Assembly: GCA_017418975.1 (NCBI GenBank)
Contig: JAFOMG010000007.1
Location: 1-46,365 of the forward strand
Direction: 5' to 3'
Origin: Sphingomonas sp.
GTDB taxonomy: Bacteria; Pseudomonadota; Alphaproteobacteria; Sphingomonadales; Sphingomonadaceae
DNA length: 46,365 nucleotides
Shown: one piece after another, positions 17,375 to 25,190 of the stretch
How the letters are laid out: each line of letters begins with the position of its first letter
Numbering within the stretch: the first letter of the stretch is position 1
The notes under the pieces: generated by a model
Database searches by the model: none
What the model saw: only the letters and a program-made list of their open reading frames with translations
What the model was told of the DNA's origin: nothing
Translations under genes and position numbers: made by a program

Positions 17375-18537
17375 TGAGCGATCCGCTTGCCTCCGATCAC
17401 GTCCATGTCGTCCAGGAACCGGGACCCAACGAGCTGCGCGACCCGGTGGTCCGCGCCGAGCTGAAAAGGGCGAGCGTCTGGTTCGGCCTGGGTATCGCGG
17501 TCGCCCTGTTCGTGCTGCTGATCCAGCCGATCCTGATCATCTTCGGCGGGCTGGTCTTCGCATCGATGCTGGATGGCGGCGCGCGGCTGCTCGGCCGCAT
17601 CCTGCCGATCCCGCGCGCGCTGCGGATCGTGATCGTCGTCCTGCTGGTGATCGCCTTCTTCGCCGGCATCTTCTACCTGACCGGGGTGCAGATCGCCGCC
17701 CAGGCCGAGCAGCTGCGCACCACGCTGGAAGTGCAGGCGAACAAGGTCGCCCAATGGGTGGCCGATCTGGGCCTGATGCCCGGCCGCTCCGATCTCACCG
17801 GCCTCGTCCAGCAGGCGCTGGGCAGCGTCGGGCGGCTCACCTCGGCGGTGGGCTCGGTGTTCGGCGCCGTCTCGTCGCTGCTGATGATCGTGATCATCGG
17901 CCTGTTCGTGGCGCTGGAGCCGCGCATCTACGAGCGCGGCCTGCAATGGATGGTGCCCAGGGACGCGCGCGATTCGTTCGCGCTCACGCTCAGCCGCATG
18001 GCGACGACGATGCGGCGGCTGCTCGCCGGGCGCCTGTTCGGCATGCTCTTCGAAGGCGTGGTCACTGCCTTCTTCCTGTGGCTGGCCGGCGTGCCGATGG
18101 CGCTGCTGCTCGGCATCATCACCGGCGTGCTCGCCTTCATTCCCAATATCGGCGCCTTCATCTCCGGCGTGATGATGATCTCGGTGGGGTTCAGCGCCGG
18201 CACCGAGACCGGCATCTGGGCGATCATCATCTATTTCGGCGTGCAGAATTTCGACGGCTATGTCGTGATTCCGATGGTCGCCCGGCGCACCGTGGACATG
18301 CCGCCGGCGCTCACCCTCTCGTCGCAGATCCTCGCCAGCACGCTGTTCGGCGTGCTCGGCCTGGCGCTGGCCGATCCGATCGTGGCGATGATCAAGGTCG
18401 CGCTGGAGAGCGAGGCGGAGCGCGCCGCCCGCGCCGCCGACGAGGAGAGCCCCCGGCTCAAATGGCGGGTCCGGCTGCGACGGGGCTATGAGGAAGGGGC
18501 GCCGACGCCGCTCGAGCCGCCGGCGGGTGCGGCATGA
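17371..18537 (+). CDS. AI-2E family transporter (permease)
   Basis: A 388-residue polytopic protein of the AI-2E/YdiK/PerM family, with about eight spans. Typical stretches are GLFVALEPRIYERGLQWMVP, GVLAFIPNIGAFISG and QNFDGYVVIPMVARRTVDMPP. Family members have been proposed to export autoinducer-2 or act as Na/H antiporters, so substrate cannot be assigned here. The C-terminal 35 residues are charged and cytoplasmic. The ATG at 17371 overlaps the lepB stop; a second ATG follows immediately. It takes the place where rnc is often found. Confidence 0.88.
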   Translation: MMSDPLASDHVHVVQEPGPNELRDPVVRAELKRASVWFGLGIAVALFVLLIQPILIIFGGLVFASMLDGGARLLGRILPIPRALRIVIVVLLVIAFFAGIFYLTGVQIAAQAEQLRTTLEVQANKVAQWVADLGLMPGRSDLTGLVQQALGSVGRLTSAVGSVFGAVSSLLMIVIIGLFVALEPRIYERGLQWMVPRDARDSFALTLSRMATTMRRLLAGRLFGMLFEGVVTAFFLWLAGVPMALLLGIITGVLAFIPNIGAFISGVMMISVGFSAGTETGIWAIIIYFGVQNFDGYVVIPMVARRTVDMPPALTLSSQILASTLFGVLGLALADPIVAMIKVALESEAERAARAADEESPRLKWRVRLRRGYEEGAPTPLEPPAGAA

Positions 18538-19154
18538 TCCTCTACGACTATTTCCGCTCCTCCGCCGCCTATCGCGTCCGCATCGCGCTGAACTTGAAGG
18601 GCGTGGCCTATGCCCGGCGCGACATCATGCTGCTCGAGAACCAGCAGCGTTCGCCGGAGCATCTCGCCCGCAACCCCCAGGGCTTCGTCCCCGCGCTGGA
18701 GGCCGAGGGCAAGGTGATCACCCAGAGCCTGGCGATCATCGAGTGGCTCGACGCGCGCCATCCCGAGCCGCGGCTGATCCCCGCCGATCCCGATGCCCGC
18801 GCCGCGGCGATGGCCCGCGCGCTCGTCGTCGCGGCGGACACGCATCCGCTCAACAATTTGCGCGTGATGCGGCGTCTGAAGGAAATGGGCGTGGACGAGG
18901 AGGGGCGGAACGCCTGGACGCGCCACTGGATCGCCGAGGGCTTCGCCGCGCTGGAGGCGATGGCGGGGGACGGGCCCTTTCTCGGCGGCGACGCGCCGGG
19001 AATCGCCGATCTCTGCCTGGTGCCCCAGATGTACAATGCCCGGCGCTTCGAGACGCCGCTGGACGCCTTCCCCCGGCTGGTGGCGATCGACGCCGCCGCC
19101 ACCGCATTGCCCGCCTTCGCCGCCGCTCATCCTGACGCGGTGGCGCCCAAGTGA
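18534..19154 (+). CDS. maiA: Maleylacetoacetate isomerase (zeta-class GST)
   Basis: A 206-residue cytoplasmic, glutathione-dependent enzyme of tyrosine/homogentisate catabolism. The zeta-class active-site motif SSAAYRVRIALNLKG is at residues 9-23, and the thioredoxin-like fold continues with NPQGFVPALEAEG and ITQSLAIIEWLD. Other homogentisate-pathway genes (hmgA, fahA) are not in the window. It overlaps the transporter upstream and the receptor downstream by four bases each. Other zeta GST roles, such as maleylpyruvate isomerase, are possible. Confidence 0.9.
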   Translation: MILYDYFRSSAAYRVRIALNLKGVAYARRDIMLLENQQRSPEHLARNPQGFVPALEAEGKVITQSLAIIEWLDARHPEPRLIPADPDARAAAMARALVVAADTHPLNNLRVMRRLKEMGVDEEGRNAWTRHWIAEGFAALEAMAGDGPFLGGDAPGIADLCLVPQMYNARRFETPLDAFPRLVAIDAAATALPAFAAAHPDAVAPK

Positions 19155-21217
19155 GGATCGCCGGGCTGGCGGCGGGCCTGCTGCTCGCCGTCCCCGCCCT
19201 GGCGCAGGAGCAGGAACGGGAACAGGAGCCCGACGCGATTATCGTCACCGGCCGCGGGCTCGCCGCGCCGCCGGGCGACGCCGCCTATGACGTGGTGACG
19301 ATCGCGCGCGATCGCATCGCCGGTACCGCCAGCGGCCGGCTGGAGGATGCGCTGCGCGATGCCGCCGGGCTCGCCCAGTTCCGCCGCTCCGATTCGCGCT
19401 CGGCCCACCCGACTTCGCAGGGGATCACGCTGCGCGGCCTGGGCGGCAATGCCTCCAGCCGCGCGCTGCTGCTGCTCGACGGCGTGCCCCAGGCCGATCC
19501 GTTCGGCGGCTGGGTCGCCTTTCCCGCCTATCTCCCGATAAGGCTCGCCGGCGCGCGGATCGTGCGCGGCGGGGGCAGCGGCTATGCCGGGCCGGGCGCG
19601 CTGGCGGGCACGATCGAGCTGGAGAGCGGCAGCCCCGCGCAGCTTGGCCGCCTGTCGCTCGACGCGCTCGGCGGCAGTCGCGACAGCCTCGATCTCGCGG
19701 GGGTGGGTGCCGTCGAGCTCGGGCGCGGCTTCGCCACCCTCGCCGGCCAATATGCGCGCGGCGATGGCTTCACTCCGATCGTCGCGGCGGATCGCGGACC
19801 CGCCGACCGGCCGGCCCCCTATGAACAGGCCGCCATCGCCCTGCGCGCCGTCACTCCCCTTGGCGCCGATACCGAGCTCCAGGCCAATCTCTCCGCCTTC
19901 ACCGACCATCGCGATCGCGGCGTCGATTTCACGCGAGTGAAGAGCGAAGGCGCCGATGCCAGCCTGCGCCTGGTCGGCCGCGGAGCCTGGGGCTGGTCGG
20001 CGCTCGCCTGGCTCCAGACGCGCGGCTTCGCCTCGGGCTTCGCCAGCGTCAACGATGCGCGCACCGTTGCCGCGCCGACGCTCGACCAATATGCCGTGCC
20101 TGCCACCGGTCTGGGCGCGCGCCTGGAGGTCGCCCCGCCCGTCGGCGGCGGCGTGACGCTGCGCCTGGGCGGCGACCTGCGCCGGGTCTCCGGCCGGACC
20201 GAGGAGCTGTTCACCTATGTCGCCGGGAGCCCGACCCGGCGCCGCGTCGCGGGGGGCGAGAGCCTGACCGTCGGCGGCTTCGCCGATGCCAGCTACGAGC
20301 GCGGGCCGCTCACGCTCAGCCTGGGCGGGCGGCTCGATCACTGGGACATTGCGGACGGTTCGCTGCTGGAGACTTCGCTTGCGCCCGGTCCGGTGATCAC
20401 GGACGGCCGCTTCCCCGATCGCCGGGGCTGGGAAGCCACCGGCCGCGCGGGCGCCGCCTATCGGCTGGGCGGCGTGACGCTGCGCGCGGCCGCCTATCGG
20501 GGCTGGCGCCTGCCGACGCTCAACGAGCTCTACCGCCCCTTCCGGGCCGGGGCAGACGCCACCGCCGCCAATGCCGCGCTCGATCCGGAGCGGCTGGCCG
20601 GGGCGGAGATCGGGATGGACTGGCGCCCCGCCGCCGCGCTGACTCTGCGCGTCACCGGCTATTGGAACCGTCTCGACGGCGCGATCGCGAATGTCACGCT
20701 GGCGCAGGGGCCGGGCAGCTTCCCCGGGGTCGGCTTCGTCTCGGCGGCGGGCTTCTATCGCCAGCGGCGGAACGTCGACGCGGTAACGGCCCGCGGCGTC
20801 GAGCTCGACGGGCGCTGGGCGGCGGGGCCGCTCAGCCTGGCCGCGTCCTATGCCTTCACCGATTCGCGGGTGTCGGCCTCGGGCGTGGCGGCGTCGCTCG
20901 ACCGCCTGCGCCCGGCCCAGACCGCGCGGCACCAGGCGAGCGCGACGCTTGGCTGGGCGCGGGGCGATGCCGGGGCGTCGCTCACCGCCCGCTATGCCGG
21001 GCCGCAGTTCGAGGACGACCAGAACAGCCGCACGCTGAAGGGCGCCTTCACGCTCGACGCCGCCGCGGCGCTGCCGCTCGCGCGTGGCTTCGCCCTCCAG
21101 GCGCGCGCGGAGAATCTCCTCGATGCCGAGGTGCAGGCCGGGATCAGCGGTCCGGGCGTGATCGAGCGGGCGCTGCCGCGTACCCTGTGGCTGGGCCTGC
21201 GGCTGAAGCTGCGCTGA
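19151..21217 (+). CDS. TonB-dependent outer-membrane receptor
   Basis: A 688-residue protein with a signal peptide (MRIAGLAAGLLLAVPALAQ). A TonB-box-like DAIIVTG follows, then a plug domain (about 35-145, with ITLRGLGGNASSRALLLLDG) and a 22-strand-type beta barrel ending in an aromatic-poor but strand-like LWLGLRLKLR. It imports a large or scarce ligand (siderophore, vitamin or glycan) with energy from TonB. The plug resembles the BtuB/catecholate type, but the ligand cannot be read from sequence. The GTG start overlaps the maiA stop, making it the last gene of the pyrE chain. It converges on the next gene with six bases between. Confidence 0.9.
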   Translation: MRIAGLAAGLLLAVPALAQEQEREQEPDAIIVTGRGLAAPPGDAAYDVVTIARDRIAGTASGRLEDALRDAAGLAQFRRSDSRSAHPTSQGITLRGLGGNASSRALLLLDGVPQADPFGGWVAFPAYLPIRLAGARIVRGGGSGYAGPGALAGTIELESGSPAQLGRLSLDALGGSRDSLDLAGVGAVELGRGFATLAGQYARGDGFTPIVAADRGPADRPAPYEQAAIALRAVTPLGADTELQANLSAFTDHRDRGVDFTRVKSEGADASLRLVGRGAWGWSALAWLQTRGFASGFASVNDARTVAAPTLDQYAVPATGLGARLEVAPPVGGGVTLRLGGDLRRVSGRTEELFTYVAGSPTRRRVAGGESLTVGGFADASYERGPLTLSLGGRLDHWDIADGSLLETSLAPGPVITDGRFPDRRGWEATGRAGAAYRLGGVTLRAAAYRGWRLPTLNELYRPFRAGADATAANAALDPERLAGAEIGMDWRPAAALTLRVTGYWNRLDGAIANVTLAQGPGSFPGVGFVSAAGFYRQRRNVDAVTARGVELDGRWAAGPLSLAASYAFTDSRVSASGVAASLDRLRPAQTARHQASATLGWARGDAGASLTARYAGPQFEDDQNSRTLKGAFTLDAAAALPLARGFALQARAENLLDAEVQAGISGPGVIERALPRTLWLGLRLKLR

Positions 21218-21223
21218 GTCCGA

Positions 21224-22318
21224 TCAGCGCCGGCGGCCGTCCACCATCCGGTCGAACAGTGCGAGATAGTCGGCGATCGGATCGCCCGTGGCCGTCACCG
21301 GCGCGGGCCGCACCGCGTCCGGCGCCAGCCAGTGATCGAGGGCGGCGACCAATGCATCGCCATCCTCGCGGGCGATTACCGTGCCCAGTTCCGGCGCATG
21401 GACGATCTCGCGCACCGCGACGCTCGATTCGGTGGATACTACCGGCGTCCCGACCGAGAGCGCCTCGCGCAGCACGCCGGGCACACCTTCATAGTCCGAG
21501 GTCAGCACCGCCACTGCCGCGCCCCTGAGCGCCGGCAGCGGATCGCCGGCATGGCCGGGCATGATCACCCGGTCACCCAGCCCGAGCGCCGCGATCTGCG
21601 CGTCGAGCGCGGCGCGCGCGGCGCCCTCGCCGAGCAGCAGCAGCTTCACCTGCGCGTCGGCGAGCCGGGGCAGGGCGTCGAGCAGCCGGTCCCAGCGCTT
21701 CTGCGGCTCCAGCCGCCCGACGCCGATCAGGTAGCGGCCCATGGGCAGCGCCACCGGCGTGGCACCGGCGATCGGCCGGGCGGGCGGATTGGCGATCACG
21801 CCCACCCGCTCCGGCGGCATGCCCATCTCCGCCATCGTCTCGGTCGCCATTGCCGGAGTCATTGCCACGACATGATCGAGGAAGCGCGGATGCAGCCGCA
21901 GCCAGCGCCGATAGCGCCAGGCGGCGCCGCGCGAGAGCTCGGGGCGCACCAGCGCGTTGGAGACCTTGCCCACGATCGGCGGCGCGGCGCGGCCCAGCCG
22001 CAGCCGGGCGAGCGCGGTGACGCCGGTATAGCGGTTGCCCGGGCAGAACAGCAGGTCCGGCCGTGCGCGTCGTATCTCGTCCGCGAGCCGGAACAGTGCC
22101 TGGTGGCGCCCGTCGCCCAGTTCGATCACTTCGATCCCGTCGGGGATCTCCGCGGCCAGCGGCCCTTCGCGGCTGCCCAGCACCAGGGTCACCCGGCGCC
22201 CCGCCGCCTGCCATCCCGCGGCCATGCGCAGCATCGCCCGCTCCACCCCGCCGCCCTGCAATTGCTGGGCGTAGGTGAGGATGTGCTGAGCGGTTTCGGA
22301 ATGGGTGCGGTGCAACAT
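21224..22318 (-). CDS. GT4-type glycosyltransferase
   Basis: A 364-residue GT-B fold enzyme. The N-terminal domain opens with a glycine loop (YAQQLQGGGVERAMLRMAAGW). The C-terminal domain starts near YLIGVGRLEPQKRWDRLLDAL and carries the donor-binding DYEGVPGVLREALSVGTPVVST. Such family 4 enzymes add sugars to lipid carriers, lipopolysaccharide or exopolysaccharide; the acceptor is unknown. ATG 22318 fits the family N-terminus better than the upstream extension. It is divergent from the membrane-protein/DUF2141/GT4 trio with 191 bases between. Confidence 0.9.
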   Translation of the reverse strand: MLHRTHSETAQHILTYAQQLQGGGVERAMLRMAAGWQAAGRRVTLVLGSREGPLAAEIPDGIEVIELGDGRHQALFRLADEIRRARPDLLFCPGNRYTGVTALARLRLGRAAPPIVGKVSNALVRPELSRGAAWRYRRWLRLHPRFLDHVVAMTPAMATETMAEMGMPPERVGVIANPPARPIAGATPVALPMGRYLIGVGRLEPQKRWDRLLDALPRLADAQVKLLLLGEGAARAALDAQIAALGLGDRVIMPGHAGDPLPALRGAAVAVLTSDYEGVPGVLREALSVGTPVVSTESSVAVREIVHAPELGTVIAREDGDALVAALDHWLAPDAVRPAPVTATGDPIADYLALFDRMVDGRRR

Positions 22319-22509
22319 AGGGTCTTGCGGATTGCCACTCTTAAGCCCAAATCGCCCCCGCAATAAACCGCAATCTGCTGCCACCAGCCATTTTCGTGTT
22401 GGCGTATACTGGGGGGCTGTACGCCGCATGGTGCGGATAAAGTGCTGGAAATGCCCGTTTTTGGGCGGCGGAATGTGAATCGGTGAACGAACCAGGTCTG
22501 GAGGCTTCG
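22319..22509. promoter_or_regulatory. Divergent intergenic region of the glycan cluster
   Basis: 191 bases between divergently read envelope genes, with lower GC than the neighbours, so promoters for both directions are expected. A tatact hexamer at 22405-22410 could be a -10 element for the plus-strand trio, but I see no good -35 at the right distance. A cccg-ttttt-gggc mini-hairpin lies at about 22454-22467. Confidence 0.4.
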
Positions 22510-23442
22510 GTGAACACGAGCGTTGTCGAGGCCGTCCCCCTCCCGGGCGCGCCCGACCTTGCGGGTCTCGAACCCGTCGAAAAGATCAAGCGCCGCTGGC
22601 CGGCGTTTCTGGGCGGCGCGCTGACGCTGCTGATGATCGTGGCGCTGGGCCGCGAGCTGTTCGGATCGGGGCTGCAGGGCCTTTATCGCAATCTGCCCGC
22701 CAACCCGCTCTTCTATCTGGTCTTCGCGCTCTATTATGTCGGGCCGCCGACCTTCGACTATGTGATCTTCCGGCGGCTGTGGCAGATTCCGCTCGCCGGG
22801 CTGGCCGCGCTCCACAAGAAGCGCATCTCGAACGAAGTGCTGTTCGGCTATTCGGGCGAGGCCTATTTCTATGCCTGGGCGCGCCAGCGCACCCAGATGG
22901 TCGCGGCGCCCTTTGGCGCGGTGAAGGACGTGATGATCCTGTCGGCGATCGCCGGCAACGCGATCACGCTGCTCATGATGATCCTCGGCCTGCCGCTCTA
23001 TCTGGGCCTGGTGCCGCCGCAGTGGAAGGGCGCGGTGCTCGGCTCGGTGGTGGTGCTGGTGCTGATGTCGGTGCCGTTCGTGCTCTTCTCCAAGCGCGTG
23101 TTCTCGCTGCCCCGCCGCGAGCTGTGGTGGGTGTTCCTGGTGCATTGCGCGCGCATCGTCACCGGATCGCTGCTCGTCGCGATCGCCTGGCACCTGGCGA
23201 TGCCGAACGTCTCGATCGGCGTGTGGCTGATGATGGCGGCCGGCCGGCTGCTCGTCTGGCGCCTGCCGCTGGTGCCGAGCAAGGAGGCCGCCTTCGCCGC
23301 GATCACCGGGGTGGTGATCGGCCAGGGCTCGGCCATGTCCGAGCTGATGGCGCTGATCGCCGGCCTCACTCTTCTCGTCCATGTCACCTTGATCGGGGGC
23401 TTCAGCGTGCAGGCCCTGCTCACGAGGAACAAGCAGTCATGA
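22510..23442 (+). CDS. Polytopic membrane protein, possibly flippase-like
   Basis: A 310-residue protein with about seven or eight spans after a 30-residue cytoplasmic N-terminus; I do not firmly recognise the family. The LRREL-like charged turns and a late RLPLVPSKEAAFAAITGVV segment recall the LPG-synthase TM/flippase-like (AglD) superfamily, where an LP-x-G-x-G-x-REAA motif occupies the same place; this is a loose resemblance. The start is GTG 22510, preceded by GGAGG at five bases; GTG 22483 in frame is the alternative. Its stop overlaps the ATG of the DUF2141 gene, which is followed by a GT4 enzyme, suggesting work on a lipid-linked glycan or lipid. Confidence 0.72.
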   Translation: MNTSVVEAVPLPGAPDLAGLEPVEKIKRRWPAFLGGALTLLMIVALGRELFGSGLQGLYRNLPANPLFYLVFALYYVGPPTFDYVIFRRLWQIPLAGLAALHKKRISNEVLFGYSGEAYFYAWARQRTQMVAAPFGAVKDVMILSAIAGNAITLLMMILGLPLYLGLVPPQWKGAVLGSVVVLVLMSVPFVLFSKRVFSLPRRELWWVFLVHCARIVTGSLLVAIAWHLAMPNVSIGVWLMMAAGRLLVWRLPLVPSKEAAFAAITGVVIGQGSAMSELMALIAGLTLLVHVTLIGGFSVQALLTRNKQS

Positions 23443-23978
23443 TCCGTTCCCTGATCGCCCCGACGACCATCGGCGCCGCGGGCGCGCTCGCCCTTGCGGC
23501 GGCGCCGGCCTGCGCCGCGGCCGCGCAGCCGGATCCGGTCGACGGCAATTGCGCCACGCGCACCGGCGTGCCGCTCTATGTGAACGTCACCGGCCTCAAG
23601 GATCGCACCGGGCGGCTGAAGCTCGAAATCTATCCGCCGAACGAGGAGGATTTCCTGCGCGACGACACGTCGCTCAAGCGGGAGAGCAAGCCGTTCCGCC
23701 GCATCTGGGCGCAGACGCCGGCCTCCGGCCCCGTCCGGCTGTGCATCCGCGCGCCGGGGCCGGGCACCTGGGCGGTGCTGTTCACCCACGATCGCGACGG
23801 CAAGAACAAGTTCAACTTCTGGGAGGACGGCGCCGGCTTCCCGAGCAACCAGAAGCTCGGCCGCAGCCGCCCCAAGGTGCGCCAGGCGCTGGTCAATGTC
23901 GGGCCCGGTGGTGGACAGATCACGATCAAGGCCCAATATCTCCGGGGCCTGGGCGGCTTCGCGCCGCTCGACGACTGA
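23439..23978 (+). CDS. DUF2141 family exported protein
   Basis: A 179-residue protein with a signal peptide ending in CAAAAQ. Its core YVNVTGLKDRTGRLKLEIYPPNEEDFL and later PGPGTWAVLFTHDRDGKNKFNFWEDGAGFPSN are hallmarks of DUF2141, a beta-sandwich family of uncharacterised exported proteins. A conserved-looking calcium-like acidic turn DRDGKNKFN is visible. It overlaps the membrane protein upstream (ATGA) and is 12 bases before the GT4 gene. The genetic coupling suggests a periplasmic accessory role in envelope glycan or lipid handling. Confidence 0.87.
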   Translation: MIRSLIAPTTIGAAGALALAAAPACAAAAQPDPVDGNCATRTGVPLYVNVTGLKDRTGRLKLEIYPPNEEDFLRDDTSLKRESKPFRRIWAQTPASGPVRLCIRAPGPGTWAVLFTHDRDGKNKFNFWEDGAGFPSNQKLGRSRPKVRQALVNVGPGGGQITIKAQYLRGLGGFAPLDD

Positions 23979-23990
23979 GGGGCAGGGACG

Positions 23991-25190
23991 ATGCGCATCG
24001 TCGACGTCAACGAGTTCTACTCGCCGACCGGTGGCGGCGTGCGCACCTATCTCGACCGCAAGATGGGGATCATGGCCGATATGGGCCATGAGCTGACCGT
24101 CATCGCGCCGGCGCTCGAATCGAGCGTCGAAGAGCGCCCCGGCGGCGGCCGGATCTTCTGGGTCAAGGCGCCGCCGCTGATCCTCGATCGCAACTACGGC
24201 ATCTTCGTGCACGACGAGCCGGTGTGGAAGCTGCTCGACATGCTGCGGCCCGACATCGTCGAGACCAGCTCGCCCTGGCTCCCGGCCTGGACGGTGGCGC
24301 GCTGGCAGGGCGACGCGGTGAAGGTGTTCTTCGCGCATGGCGACAATATCGGCGCCTATCCGCAGCGCTGGCTCGACAGCGTAGCGACGCCGATCCAGGT
24401 CGAGCGGGCCTTTGCCTGGTACACGCGGTACATGAGCCGCTTCCTCGAGCATTACGACGCGTTCGTCACCAACGGCCCGGCGCTGGCCAAGCGGTTCCGC
24501 CGGCGCGGCATGCATGTCCACGCCTCGATGCCGCTGGGGATCGAGCGGCAATGGTTCTCGCCCGATCTGCGCGACGAGAAATTGCGCGTGGCGCTGCTCG
24601 CCCAGCTCGGCCTGCCGCCGGAGGGGCATCTGCTGCTCGGCCTGGGCCGGCACCACAAGGAGAAGCGCTGGCCGCTGGTGATCGACGCGGTCGAGGCCGC
24701 GGCGAACGACCTGCCCGTCGGCCTGATGCTGATCGGCGACGGCCCGCAGCGCCGCCAGCTCGAGGCCCGCATCGCGGGCAGCCCGCACATCAAGATCTTC
24801 CGTCCGGTCTATGACCGGGTGCGTTTCTCGCGGATCATGGCCAGCTGCGACGCGCTGATCCACGGATCCGACGCCGAGCCCTTTGGCCTGGTCGCTTCCG
24901 AGGCGCTGGCCTCGGGCCTGCCGCTGATCGGGCCCGACGAGGGCGGCTTCGCCGAGCTCGCCGATCCGCTCTTCGCCGAAACCTATCGCGCGCGCGACGC
25001 CTATTCGGCGGCCGGCGCGATCCGCCGCATGTTCGGCCGCGAGCAGGCCATTCTGCGCAACGCCGCCCGGGTCGCCGCCGGCAAGGTCCGCAGCGACGCC
25101 GACCATGCCGCCGAGCTGATGGCCTATTACGAAGGCCTGCTCGAGGCGAGGCGCGGCGGCGCCGGCGTGCGCGCCGCCGGCAGCGCATAG
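23991..25190 (+). CDS. GT4-type glycosyltransferase
   Basis: A 399-residue GT-B glycosyltransferase. The N-terminus DVNEFYSPTGGGVRTYLDRK has the glycine-rich acceptor loop; the C-terminal domain begins near LLLGLGRHHKEKRWPLVIDAV and contains HGSDAEPFGLVASEALASGLPLIGP, the E-x7-E-type donor motif. It is probably cytoplasmic and membrane-peripheral, acting on a lipid or lipid-linked acceptor. It is the third gene of the trio starting at 22510. Its last 64 bases overlap the 3' end of the convergent GT39 gene. Confidence 0.9.
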   Translation: MRIVDVNEFYSPTGGGVRTYLDRKMGIMADMGHELTVIAPALESSVEERPGGGRIFWVKAPPLILDRNYGIFVHDEPVWKLLDMLRPDIVETSSPWLPAWTVARWQGDAVKVFFAHGDNIGAYPQRWLDSVATPIQVERAFAWYTRYMSRFLEHYDAFVTNGPALAKRFRRRGMHVHASMPLGIERQWFSPDLRDEKLRVALLAQLGLPPEGHLLLGLGRHHKEKRWPLVIDAVEAAANDLPVGLMLIGDGPQRRQLEARIAGSPHIKIFRPVYDRVRFSRIMASCDALIHGSDAEPFGLVASEALASGLPLIGPDEGGFAELADPLFAETYRARDAYSAAGAIRRMFGREQAILRNAARVAAGKVRSDADHAAELMAYYEGLLEARRGGAGVRAAGSA

